Assembly (NCBI GenBank): GCA_964344495.1
Contig: CAYFNI010000025.1
Location: forward strand, 1-25,135
Length of the DNA: 25,135 nt
Source: UBA6136 sp964344495
Lineage (GTDB): Bacteria > Pseudomonadota > Gammaproteobacteria > Methylococcales > Methylococcaceae
Direction of reading: 5' to 3'
Below, one piece after another: positions 15,365 through 22,759 of this stretch. Made by a program: the position numbers and the translations under genes. Below the pieces are notes generated by a model, which saw only the letters and a list, made by a program, of their open reading frames with translations, was not told where the DNA came from and ran no database searches. How positions within the stretch are numbered: the stretch's first letter is position 1; each line of letters starts with the position of its first letter.

Positions 15365-16002
15365 ACGCCGGTCCGATCTCCCCAAAGGTATTTGTGTAAT
15401 TGAATCTGCAGGCGCACATTCAGGCGATCCTGCAGGATGCGATCGGCCAGTTCCGTGGCATCCAGAGCACCGGCCACGGGCGAAAACAGCACTTCGCAGC
15501 GCGTTTCCAGCCCGTAGTCCCTGACCATGTCCTTCGACCACGCATAGTCTGCATCATCGCGGATGACGAACTTGATCTGGTCGGCCGGACCGAGATGCGC
15601 CAGATTCTCGTAGCGATTGGCAGCGACTTCACCGGAGCCCGGCGGCTTGAGATCCATCACCTTGACCACGGCCGGATGGACGCCTGCCACATCCAGCGCA
15701 CCGGAGGTTTCCAGCGACACCGCATAACCCGCCGCGACCAGCGCATCCAGCAGGGGCAGGCAACCCGGCTGGGCCAGCGGCTCCCCCCCGGTCACGCACA
15801 CGCGTGACGTCGCCTGCGCCGCCACCGCGGCCAGAATCTCGTCCAGCGTCATGCGGGTCCCGCCGGTGAACGCATACGCGGTATCGCACCATGTGCAGCG
15901 CAATGGACAACCGGTCAGGCGAATGAACACGGTCGGCCAGCCGACCGTGCGCGACTCTCCCTGCAGGGACCGAAAGATTTCCGTGACGCGCAGCGTGACC
16001 AC
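15361..16002 (-). CDS. queE: 7-carboxy-7-deazaguanine synthase QueE
   Basis: QueE is a radical-SAM enzyme that rearranges 6-carboxytetrahydropterin to 7-carboxy-7-deazaguanine. The cluster motif CPLRCTWCD has cysteines at about 32, 36 and 39, and VCVTGGEPLAQPG is the SAM-contact GGE segment. LRVTEIFRSLQGES at the N-terminus is the conserved substrate-pocket region. At 213 aa the length is normal. The start is a GTG at 16002, four bases after the cpoB stop; no better start precedes the conserved N-terminus. The stop overlaps the queC ATG. The product of QueE is the direct substrate of QueC. Confidence 0.96.
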   Translation of the reverse strand: MVTLRVTEIFRSLQGESRTVGWPTVFIRLTGCPLRCTWCDTAYAFTGGTRMTLDEILAAVAAQATSRVCVTGGEPLAQPGCLPLLDALVAAGYAVSLETSGALDVAGVHPAVVKVMDLKPPGSGEVAANRYENLAHLGPADQIKFVIRDDADYAWSKDMVRDYGLETRCEVLFSPVAGALDATELADRILQDRLNVRLQIQLHKYLWGDRTGV

Positions 16003-16006
16003 AGGC

Positions 16007-16894
16007 TCAGTGGTTCTCCTGCGTCATGCGTTCCAGCCGCTTTTCGGCCATTTTGGCGGCGCTGCTGTCGGGATGCTGCTTGATCAGGGCGGTCAGCATC
16101 TCACGCGCCTTGCCGAACTGTTGGTTCTCATACTCGATGAAGGCCAGTTTCAACTCCGCATCCGGCACCTTGGCGCTCTGCGGGAATCCGGCGATCATCT
16201 GCCGGAACGCTTCCCGCGCAACGGCAAAATCCCGGTTCACGTAGTGCGCTTCGCCCAACCAGTAGTAGGCGTTATCGCTGAAGTCGCCGGTCGGATACTT
16301 GGCGGTAAAGGCCTGAAACTCGGCGATGGCATCGGTATATTTGCCGGCCTTGAGGGTCTCGAAGGCGCGCTCATAGTCACGCTTGCGTAATTCCGGGTCG
16401 ACCGGTGGCGGCGCCACCGGCGCGACCAGAACGGCATCCGGGGCCGGGACTTGAGCCGCTTGGAGAGCGGGTCTGATTCCCCCACTGGCCGGCACCGTCA
16501 CCCCACCCTGGGCATCCACCATGCCGGCACCGGCCGGTAAACCCGGCGCCGAGGGCAGAAACGCCCGCAGGCGGTCTTCCATCTCCTGATTCTTTCGCTC
16601 CAGCACCATCTGCTGTTCTCTGGCCTGCTTGCGGAATTTCTCGAAGTTGTTGTGCAATTCCTCCACCGTGCCGCGCAGCTTCTTGACCTCGTCCTGCAGG
16701 TTGCCGATGTCCTGCGACATTTCGGTCAGTGGCTGGCCGGACAGCCGGCGCTCCAGACGGGCAACGCGCGCGTCCAGCGTGGCGGTGCCGTAACCGGCTT
16801 CATCCCGGGCCGGCTCATAGCCGGTTTGTGCCGCCAGCGGACCGCTCGCCAGAAGGGCCAACAGGGCGCTCGTCAAAATTCGATGTGCTTTCAT
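16007..16894 (-). CDS. cpoB: Tol-Pal system protein CpoB (YbgF)
   Basis: CpoB is a periplasmic protein that coordinates outer-membrane constriction with peptidoglycan synthesis through TolA and PBP1B. I chose the ATG at 16894 (295 aa), giving a clean signal peptide (MKAHRILTS, hydrophobic run, cleavage near GPLAA at about 22). A longer frame to 16948 overlaps pal and spoils the signal. Residues about 38-112 form a coiled coil for trimerisation (LDARVARLERRL to RKNQEMEDRLRAF). A Pro/Ala/Val-rich linker follows, then TPR-like repeats from about 170 (DYERAFETLKAGKYTDAIAE and YYWLGEAHYVNRDFAVA). It starts eight bases after the pal stop. Confidence 0.93.
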   Translation of the reverse strand: MKAHRILTSALLALLASGPLAAQTGYEPARDEAGYGTATLDARVARLERRLSGQPLTEMSQDIGNLQDEVKKLRGTVEELHNNFEKFRKQAREQQMVLERKNQEMEDRLRAFLPSAPGLPAGAGMVDAQGGVTVPASGGIRPALQAAQVPAPDAVLVAPVAPPPVDPELRKRDYERAFETLKAGKYTDAIAEFQAFTAKYPTGDFSDNAYYWLGEAHYVNRDFAVAREAFRQMIAGFPQSAKVPDAELKLAFIEYENQQFGKAREMLTALIKQHPDSSAAKMAEKRLERMTQENH

Positions 16895-16902
16895 AGGGGG
16901 TT

Positions 16903-17451
16903 TCAATGACCTGGGTAAACGATTTCGACCCGGCGATTCTGCTGCCATGACCCCTCGTCATGACCGTAGGCCGAGGGCTTTTCCTCACCATAGCTGACAA
17001 TCTGCAACTGTCCGTCGGCGGCACCCTGCAGACGCATGGTACGTTCCACCGACTTGGCCCGCCGTTCGCCCAGCGCAATGTTGTATTCGGATGAGCCGCG
17101 TTCGTCGGCATGGCCGTCCAGTATCGCCGTCTGTGCCGGATGTGTCGCCAGATACTCGGCATGCGCCATCAACACGGCCTGCGATTCCGGCAGAACGTCG
17201 TCGCTGTCGTAGGCAAAATAAATCACCCGCTTGGACAAGGGGCCGCTGGGGCTGTCGAGATCGCCCGCCCCGTCTCGCCCATAGCCATAGCCGGAGCCAC
17301 TGTACTGGCCCGTGCGGGTCTTGCCCCGACCCCGACCCGCCGCGCCATCTTCACCCTCGGCCTCATCGCCGGTGAGTCCCCCACGCGTACTGCACCCGCT
17401 CAGGGCGATGACCAGAACCATGCCTGTGAGTGCCCATGTCGTGATCTTCAT
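16903..17451 (-). CDS. pal: Peptidoglycan-associated lipoprotein Pal
   Basis: Pal is an outer-membrane lipoprotein that binds peptidoglycan and links it to TolB and TolA. A lipoprotein signal with lipobox LSGC places the acylated cysteine at residue 20. The OmpA-like domain runs from about 75 to the end, with the conserved IYFAYDSDDV, LDGHADERGSSEYNIALGERRA and the closing QQNRRVEIVYPGH. The start is set by GAGG six bases upstream. Residues about 35-65 form an unusual Gly/Arg/Tyr/Ser-rich linker (GRGRGKTRTG, YSGSGYGYGRDG). At 182 aa it is near the usual size. It lies 25 bases after tolB. Confidence 0.97.
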   Translation of the reverse strand: MKITTWALTGMVLVIALSGCSTRGGLTGDEAEGEDGAAGRGRGKTRTGQYSGSGYGYGRDGAGDLDSPSGPLSKRVIYFAYDSDDVLPESQAVLMAHAEYLATHPAQTAILDGHADERGSSEYNIALGERRAKSVERTMRLQGAADGQLQIVSYGEEKPSAYGHDEGSWQQNRRVEIVYPGH

Positions 17452-17476
17452 GTCTTACCTCAAATGGAATCGCGGC

Positions 17477-18769
17477 TCACGGCGACCAGGCCGCGCCACG
17501 GACATTACCGCCCGACACGGGCAGATTGCGGTGAACCTTGCCGTCTATCGTAACCATCGCCAGCTGGTCGGCGCCACCCTCCTTGCGGGTATACAGAATC
17601 GCCCGGCCATTGGCCGCGAAGGCGGGTGATTCATCCAGCCGACCGCTGCTCAGGACTTTGATGTCGTGCGACGCCAGATCCATCAGCGCGATCCGATAGC
17701 CGCCATTGCCGCCATGGACAAAGGCCAGGGAGCGGCCATCGGGCGAGAACACGCCGCGCGCATTGTAATCGCCCTCGTAGGTGAGTCGCTGCGGCTCACC
17801 GCCGCTAACGGCAACCTCATACAACTGCGGCTTGCCGCCCCGATCGGACGTGAACACCAGCGAGTGCCCGTCGGGTGACCAGCTGGCTTCCGTGTCGATG
17901 GCCTCGTCGCGGGTCACCCGCCGCGTGGCGCCAGTCGCAAGGTCCAGGGTGTAGATGTCCGGACTACCCTCCTTGGAAAGGGTCACGGCAAGCGTCGAGC
18001 CGTCCGGCGACCAGGCCGGCGCACCGTTCAGACCGGGGGCAGCGGAGACCTTGCGGCGTTCGCCGCTGGCGAGATTCTGGACGAAGATGGCGGCCGCATG
18101 GTCCTCGAACGATACATAGGCGATTCGCTTGCCATCCGGTGACCAGGCGGGGGACATGATCGGCTCGGAGGACGTCATCACCGCCCGGGCGTCATCGCCG
18201 TCGGCATCGGCCACCATCAACTGGAACGACCGGTTTTTGCCACTGCCGGATACCTGCACATACGCCACCCGGGTATTGAAAATGCCCCGCTCACCGGTGA
18301 GTTGCTGATAAATCAGGTCGGCAATGCGGTGTGCCGTGTGCCGCGCCTCGGCAGGTTTGAATGGAATGCGCTGACCCAGCAACACGGTACCGCGGATGGC
18401 ATCCAGCACGACAAACTCCGCCTCCAGCGGCGCCCCGCCGGCACCGGGCACGACGCGACCGATCACCACATGCTCCTGACCAGCTGTTTGCCAGAGCGGG
18501 TAGTTCACCGGCTCGGGCGGAACCGGTCGCTCCGGCATTTGCGATTCGCTCAGGGGATAAAACCGGCCGCTGCCTTCCAGATCAGCAGCGATGATCCCGG
18601 CGAGATTCACGTTCGGCAACGCCGCCTGGCCGAACGGCACCACGGCAATCGGCTGGGCTCCAACCACACCCTGGGTAATGTCCACCGTCAGTTCGGCATG
18701 GGCCACCAGCGCCGTCAACGCCATCAGGCCGGAGGAAAAGAGGGGAAACCAGCGCATCACACTGAACAT
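17477..18769 (-). CDS. tolB: Tol-Pal system beta-propeller protein TolB
   Basis: TolB is a periplasmic protein that binds Pal and the TolA C-terminus. The N-terminal domain (about 27-165) is followed by a six-bladed propeller with repeated WSPDG-type motifs: SPAWSPDGKRIAYV, APAWSPDGSTLAV, EASWSPDGHSLVF, GVFSPDGRSLAFV and PAFAANGRAILY. It ends in GAAWSP, as TolB proteins do. I chose the ATG at 18769, preceded by AGGTAGG, giving 430 aa and a signal peptide ending VAHA. An ATG at 18787 overlaps the tolA stop (ATGA) and would add six residues, so coupling from tolA is also possible. Confidence 0.95.
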   Translation of the reverse strand: MFSVMRWFPLFSSGLMALTALVAHAELTVDITQGVVGAQPIAVVPFGQAALPNVNLAGIIAADLEGSGRFYPLSESQMPERPVPPEPVNYPLWQTAGQEHVVIGRVVPGAGGAPLEAEFVVLDAIRGTVLLGQRIPFKPAEARHTAHRIADLIYQQLTGERGIFNTRVAYVQVSGSGKNRSFQLMVADADGDDARAVMTSSEPIMSPAWSPDGKRIAYVSFEDHAAAIFVQNLASGERRKVSAAPGLNGAPAWSPDGSTLAVTLSKEGSPDIYTLDLATGATRRVTRDEAIDTEASWSPDGHSLVFTSDRGGKPQLYEVAVSGGEPQRLTYEGDYNARGVFSPDGRSLAFVHGGNGGYRIALMDLASHDIKVLSSGRLDESPAFAANGRAILYTRKEGGADQLAMVTIDGKVHRNLPVSGGNVRGAAWSP

Positions 18770-18786
18770 GGAGCCTACCTGAACCA

Positions 18787-20037
18787 TCAATCGGGGTTGA
18801 ATCTGAATGCCACCGTCTGCCCCAGCAACTGCTCGGCCACTTGAGCATCATTCGGCATGGGAAACGGTGCCGCCTTGCGAACGGCCGCCTCGGCCGAGCG
18901 TTCAAACGCGGCATCACCGCCAGAACAGGATGCCGCGACCGACAAGACACGGCCATCCGGCTGCAGACGCACCTGAATTTTACAGGACATCCCGTGTGCG
19001 GCGGAGGGCGGCCGGAGCCAGGCACGCTCGACCCGCGGACGGAAGTGGCGGCTGACCCACTCCTGTGCTGATTTTTCGGCGGCCGCGAGCGCCGCGCGTT
19101 CCCTGGCCTGCCGCTGGGCTTGTTCTTCGGCCATGGCGGCCGCGAGTTCAGCCTTGTGTGCGCGCTCCTCCGCCTCACGACGGGCCTTTTCCTCGTCCTT
19201 GCGCTTGGCTTCAGCTTCAGCCTGTCGCTTGGCGACCGCCGCCTGCTCGGCTTTCTGACGGGCCTCGGCGTCCGCTTGGGCCCGGGCTTTCGCCGCTTTT
19301 TCAGCCGCCTGTTTCGCCTCGCTCTCGGCCGCGCGTTTGGCGTCCTGTTCGGCTTTCTTGCGCGCGGCTGCGGCTATCTGTGCCTTCTCAGCCGCTGCCT
19401 TGTGCCGCGCTTCCTCAGCTGCCTTTTGCTCCGCCTGCTGACGGGCCTTGGTCGCCTCGGCCTTCTGCCGGGCGGCCAGGGCAGCCTTGCGCTCGGTTTC
19501 AGCTTCCAGCCGCTGACGTGCCTCTGCCTCCGCCTGTGCCTTGAGCCGCTCGGCGGCCATTTCAGCGGCTTTCTGCCGCGCCAGTGTCTCGGCGTGTTGT
19601 CGGGCTTCGCGCCGGGCCTCGGTCTGTTCATGACGCTGACGTTCGAGCGCCTGCTTGCGTTGCGCCGCCTCACGCTGTTCCTGCTGGGCCAGACTTTTCA
19701 TAGCCGCGCGGCGGGCAGCGTCCTCGGCAATGGCCTGGGCTTCGCGGTCAGCTTGCGCCTCGGCCTGCCGATCAGCGGCCGCTTCGGCCTCGCGGGCCTG
19801 CGCTTCGGCCACTTGCTGTGCCTGCAATCGTTGCTCCTGCTGCCGCGCATCCCGCTGGCGGAGTTGTTCGATCTCGGCGGCATCGACAACCTCGGCCTGA
19901 ATGATGTCGGGCGGCTTGGCGACAGGGGGCGCCGACGGAAGGTCCAGACGCAGGAGCAGCAAACCGACCAAAAGTCCATGAAACAGAAGGGATATCAGCA
20001 GGGCGCTCGGACGGCGGCGCCGGGTCGGCGCACTCAT
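18787..20037 (-). CDS. tolA: Cell-envelope integrity protein TolA
   Basis: TolA is the inner-membrane protein that spans the periplasm and passes proton-motive energy from TolQR to TolB-Pal. One N-terminal membrane segment (about 11-30) carries the SxxxH pattern (S16, H20) used to contact TolQ. A long helical domain rich in Ala, Lys, Glu, Gln and Arg runs from about 45 to 325. A globular C-terminal domain follows, with SCKIQVRLQPDGRV and the ending GQTVAFRFNPD typical of the TolA/TonB fold. At 416 aa it is full length. The start overlaps the tolR stop and the stop overlaps the upstream tolB ATG. The repeat composition produces long spurious open frames on the other strand. Confidence 0.95.
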   Translation of the reverse strand: MSAPTRRRRPSALLISLLFHGLLVGLLLLRLDLPSAPPVAKPPDIIQAEVVDAAEIEQLRQRDARQQEQRLQAQQVAEAQAREAEAAADRQAEAQADREAQAIAEDAARRAAMKSLAQQEQREAAQRKQALERQRHEQTEARREARQHAETLARQKAAEMAAERLKAQAEAEARQRLEAETERKAALAARQKAEATKARQQAEQKAAEEARHKAAAEKAQIAAAARKKAEQDAKRAAESEAKQAAEKAAKARAQADAEARQKAEQAAVAKRQAEAEAKRKDEEKARREAEERAHKAELAAAMAEEQAQRQARERAALAAAEKSAQEWVSRHFRPRVERAWLRPPSAAHGMSCKIQVRLQPDGRVLSVAASCSGGDAAFERSAEAAVRKAAPFPMPNDAQVAEQLLGQTVAFRFNPD

Positions 20038-20477
20038 TCGCTCGCGGGCGGCTGGGTCATGAGGCCGACCTGAGGCAGGCCCGCCCGTTTGAGCGCGGCC
20101 ATGACGGTGACGACCCGCCCGTAATCGACCTGATGGTCACCCCGAATCAGGACGGCTTGTCCGGGCTTGGTCGCCAGCGAGGACCGCACCTGTTCAAGCA
20201 GGGCTTCATCCGTGACCGGCCGCTCGCCCGGATGACCGCTATCAATGAATGTGGAGCCATCGGCCTTGATGGAAATAATCAGCGGCAGCTGCTCATCCGG
20301 CTCGAGCGTGCGCGCCTCCGCTTGCGGCAAGTCGACTTCTACCCCGGTTTGCAGCATCGGTGCGGTGACCATGAAGATGATCAACAGCACCAGCGTGACG
20401 TCAATGTAGGGGACGACGTTAATCTCGGCCATGGGCCGGCGCCGTTGATCACGGCGGGTGGCACTGTGGAGATTCAT
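20034..20477 (-). CDS. tolR: Tol-Pal system protein TolR
   Basis: TolR (ExbD/TolR family, 147 aa) is an inner-membrane protein that with TolQ forms the proton-driven motor acting on TolA. The basic N-terminus (RRDQRRRP) precedes MAEINVVPYIDVTLVLLIIF, whose membrane aspartate at about residue 26 is the proton-carrying position of the family. The periplasmic domain ends with VDYGRVVTVMAALKRAGLPQVGLMTQP. The length is usual. The ATG at 20477 has no clear ribosome binding site. It is the first gene of this run: the tolQ normally just upstream is missing. The stop overlaps the tolA ATG. Confidence 0.96.
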   Translation of the reverse strand: MNLHSATRRDQRRRPMAEINVVPYIDVTLVLLIIFMVTAPMLQTGVEVDLPQAEARTLEPDEQLPLIISIKADGSTFIDSGHPGERPVTDEALLEQVRSSLATKPGQAVLIRGDHQVDYGRVVTVMAALKRAGLPQVGLMTQPPASE

Positions 20478-20534
20478 GCGTGGGCGTCTAAGTCCGTGGT
20501 TTGGGTTCAGGCATTAGTTTCAGACCTAACCCAC

Positions 20535-20590
20535 GGTCGCGCAAGCGCCGGGCGGGGAGCCTTCGGGCTGGCCGGTTCGGTGCCGCGACC
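20535..20590. other. Nested GC-rich stem-loop upstream of tolR
   Basis: GGTCGCG (20535-20541) pairs with CGCGACC (20584-20590). Inside, AGCC-TTCG-GGCT at 20558-20569 is a stem capped by a TTCG tetraloop on the plus strand (CGAA on the minus strand). The structure is about 58 bases before tolR and could be part of its leader RNA, an independent small RNA, or a terminator. No expression evidence is available. Confidence 0.4.
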
Positions 20591-20989
20591 CGCCGGGGCA
20601 ATCCTTGCGCACGGAAGTCGGCAGGATCGAAACGTTGTTAGGTGTCAGCGCAATCATGCAGCAGCGGCCCCGAACTGATGACCGGCCGCCATGACTCATC
20701 GCTTCGCCCGGAAGCGGGACCGACCTGATCGATTGCTGCCCCCCTTATACAAGGTACGATGACGACGCGCGCCGTCACCGGCACCTTGGCGGTGTGGGTC
20801 CTCCGGATCGGACGGGCGACAGCGTTGGGGGCGATTGCAATGGTTGCAACCAACTTTCCTGCATACAGCGAATCCTTGCTGATCGAGGGACTTCAGGTAA
20901 GGGTAATAACCCACACATGCCGCGTCAATTGGAGCAGCCCTGATGGCAGAATGCAGACCAGAACCGATCCGTCTGCGGCATTTAGCCCA

Positions 20990-21017
20990 TTGGTGCGTCG
21001 GGCGTGGCTGTTACAAT
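20990..21017 (+). promoter_or_regulatory. Likely sigma70 promoter of the small secreted protein
   Basis: TTGGTG (20990-20995) and TACAAT (21012-21017) are separated by 16 bases. The -10 box ends 28 bases before the ATG at 21046, which is preceded by GGAAG. The spacing is good and the match is better than others in the window. Confidence 0.5.
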
Positions 21018-21045
21018 GAGGGTTCACCCTGACTCGGAAGACACC

Positions 21046-21378
21046 ATGACAATAACAACAAAAACCTCGGCATCCGTTCTGTTTGCGCTGGCGGTCCTGC
21101 TTGCGGCTCCTGTTCAGGCCCATTTCATCAGCGAGGCAGATCACCATGCGTTCGAGCACAAATTCACCGAAATGTGCATCGAAAAAGAAAAGCAGGCGCT
21201 TCAGGGAAGCGGCGTTCTGCTCTCGGAAGTGACGGCCGTATGTGACTGCATTGCCAAGGAAGAAAGCAAGCGCATCACGCCCGACGAGGTGCGGAAATTC
21301 GTCATTGAGGGCAAGTACCCGGCCTCACTGATGATGAAAAGCAACGCCGCGACCTACACCTGTCTGCAGGCCCGATAA
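21046..21378 (+). CDS. Small secreted cysteine-containing protein, function unknown
   Basis: This 110-aa protein begins at the ATG at 21046, with GGAAG five bases upstream; a GTG at 21004 would spoil the signal peptide. Residues 1-25 form a Sec signal (TKTSASVLFALAVLLAAPVQA), so the mature 85-aa protein should be periplasmic. It has four cysteines at about 44, 66, 68 and 106; the CDC pair could make disulfides or bind metal. The remainder is mostly helical and charged (ITPDEVRKFVIEGK). I do not recognise the family. Its TAA directly abuts the argA stop on the other strand, with no base between them. It has its own likely promoter. Confidence 0.8.
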   Translation: MTITTKTSASVLFALAVLLAAPVQAHFISEADHHAFEHKFTEMCIEKEKQALQGSGVLLSEVTAVCDCIAKEESKRITPDEVRKFVIEGKYPASLMMKSNAATYTCLQAR

Positions 21379-22698
21379 TCACAGTGCCTTGATCAGCACC
21401 TTGGAGTTTCGCTGGGTGTTGTAGGCCAGCCGTCGGGCCGGCGGCAGATCGTCGATGTCGGCCGGCTCGAACCCCCGCTCCCGAAACCAGTGTGCGGTCT
21501 GGGTGGTCAGGACGAACAGGCGCTGGATCCCCCGTAATGCGGCCTGCCGCTCGACATGGGCCAGCAGCCTCCCGCCACGTTGCTCTCCCCGGTAGTCCGG
21601 GTGTAGCACGAGGCAGGCCAGTTCGGCCATCGCCGCCTCGGGAAAGTCATGCAGGGCGGCACACCCGATCACGGTGCCATCCCGCTCGATGATCAGATAA
21701 TCGGCGATGTCGCTCTCCAGCCGTTCGCGTGAGCGCCCGATCAGGACGCCCTGAGCCTCAAGCGGCACGATCAGGTCCAGAATGCCCGGCACATCGTCCA
21801 CCTGCGCGGGACGCATTGATTCGAACGGCGTCTGACTGATCAGGGTGCCGACACCATCGCGGGTAAACAACTCCAGAAGCAGTGCACCGTCGGTTTGCCA
21901 ATGCACGTAATGCGCCCGCGCGACGCCCGCGCGACAGGCCCGGATCGCGGCCTCTAGGTCGCGAATGACACCGACCGCAAGTTGCCCCTCCGCGCGAATC
22001 AGCCGGCTGGCCTCATCGCTGGTCAACTGACGAATCAGTTGCCCGGTCGGCAGGAGCGTACAGGGCTCCTCGCCGATCAGCATCAACTTGTCGGCTTTGA
22101 GCGCGATGGCAGCAGCCGTGGCGACTTCTTCCGAGCGCAGGTTGAAGATCTCGCCGGTCGGCGAATACCCCACGGCAGACAGCAATACGACATCGCCCCG
22201 ATCCAGACAGGCCTGGATACCCTCGGCGTCGATGCGGCGTACTTCACCCGTATGCTGGAAATCCACTCCATCGCGAACGCCCATCGGCTTGGCGGTGACG
22301 AAGTTGCCAGAGGCTACACGAATGCGTGCGCCCGCCATCGGCGAGTTGGGCAACCCCATCGACAGCAGGGCTTCAATTTCCACCCGAACGGTCCCCGCGG
22401 CTTCCTTCACGCACTCGAGCGCGCGCTCATCCGTGACCCGCAGGCCGCCGTAATACGTTGCCGTTAACTGCCGGTCCTGCAGGCGGGCATCAATCTGAGG
22501 CCGGATGCCATGCACCAGTACCAGCCTGATACCGAGACTGGTCAACAGGGCGAAATCGTGCAGCAGTGACGGAAAACGGCCGTCGACCACCACTTCACCG
22601 CCAAAGTAGATGACGAAGGTCTTGCCGCGGTGGGCGTTGATGTAGGGCGCGGAACCGCGGAAGCCGCTTACGAAGGCTGGAGCATCATGCGAATCCAT
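21379..22698 (-). CDS. argA: Amino-acid N-acetyltransferase (N-acetylglutamate synthase)
   Basis: ArgA acetylates glutamate with acetyl-CoA, the first step of arginine synthesis. The N-terminal amino-acid-kinase-like domain (about 1-290) shows KTFVIYFGGEVV, LVLVHGIRPQID and VVLLSAVGYSPTGEIFNL, and provides arginine feedback control in the family. The C-terminal GNAT acetyltransferase domain (about 293-439) shows MAELACLVLHPDYRGEQRGGRLL for acetyl-CoA binding and the ending LPPARRLAYNTQRNSKVLIKAL. At 439 aa it is close to the E. coli enzyme. The ATG at 22698 fits the family N-terminus. It lies 61 bases after the copD-type gene on the same strand and abuts the small secreted gene. Confidence 0.97.
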   Translation of the reverse strand: MDSHDAPAFVSGFRGSAPYINAHRGKTFVIYFGGEVVVDGRFPSLLHDFALLTSLGIRLVLVHGIRPQIDARLQDRQLTATYYGGLRVTDERALECVKEAAGTVRVEIEALLSMGLPNSPMAGARIRVASGNFVTAKPMGVRDGVDFQHTGEVRRIDAEGIQACLDRGDVVLLSAVGYSPTGEIFNLRSEEVATAAAIALKADKLMLIGEEPCTLLPTGQLIRQLTSDEASRLIRAEGQLAVGVIRDLEAAIRACRAGVARAHYVHWQTDGALLLELFTRDGVGTLISQTPFESMRPAQVDDVPGILDLIVPLEAQGVLIGRSRERLESDIADYLIIERDGTVIGCAALHDFPEAAMAELACLVLHPDYRGEQRGGRLLAHVERQAALRGIQRLFVLTTQTAHWFRERGFEPADIDDLPPARRLAYNTQRNSKVLIKAL

Positions 22699-22759
22699 CA
22701 GTGACCTCGTACAGCGTGGTCGTCACGATCGCCGGGACGCGCCCGACATCGTGCGGGCT

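Larger units (their letters stand above)
20478..21045. other. About 570 bp without a convincing gene between tolR and a small secreted protein
   Basis: No reading frame here resembles a known protein. The plus-strand frame 20759-21019 and the minus-strand frame 20638-20853 have atypical composition and no ribosome binding site of note. The stretch holds a GC-rich nested inverted repeat at 20535-20590, a small hairpin at 20700-20716 (CGCTTC/GAAGCG), a near-palindrome CCTTATACAAGG at 20743-20754, and a GGTTGCAACC palindrome at 20842-20851. tolQ or a remnant of it was looked for by eye in the flanking frames and not seen. Confidence 0.6.

Noticed and set aside
18800..20073. Long open frames on the plus strand over tolA (for example 19120-20073)
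   Set aside because: They mirror the Ala/Lys/Glu/Arg-rich repeat of TolA; the antisense products are Leu/Arg/Gly-rich, without family features, and tolA is certain.
20759..21019. An 86-codon frame upstream of the secreted gene
   Set aside because: No ribosome binding site, no signature, and it runs through the likely promoter of the secreted gene.
20478..21045. A known structured RNA (SRP RNA, tmRNA, RNase P RNA, tRNA) in the tolR upstream gap
   Set aside because: None of the conserved cores of these RNAs could be recognised on either strand.
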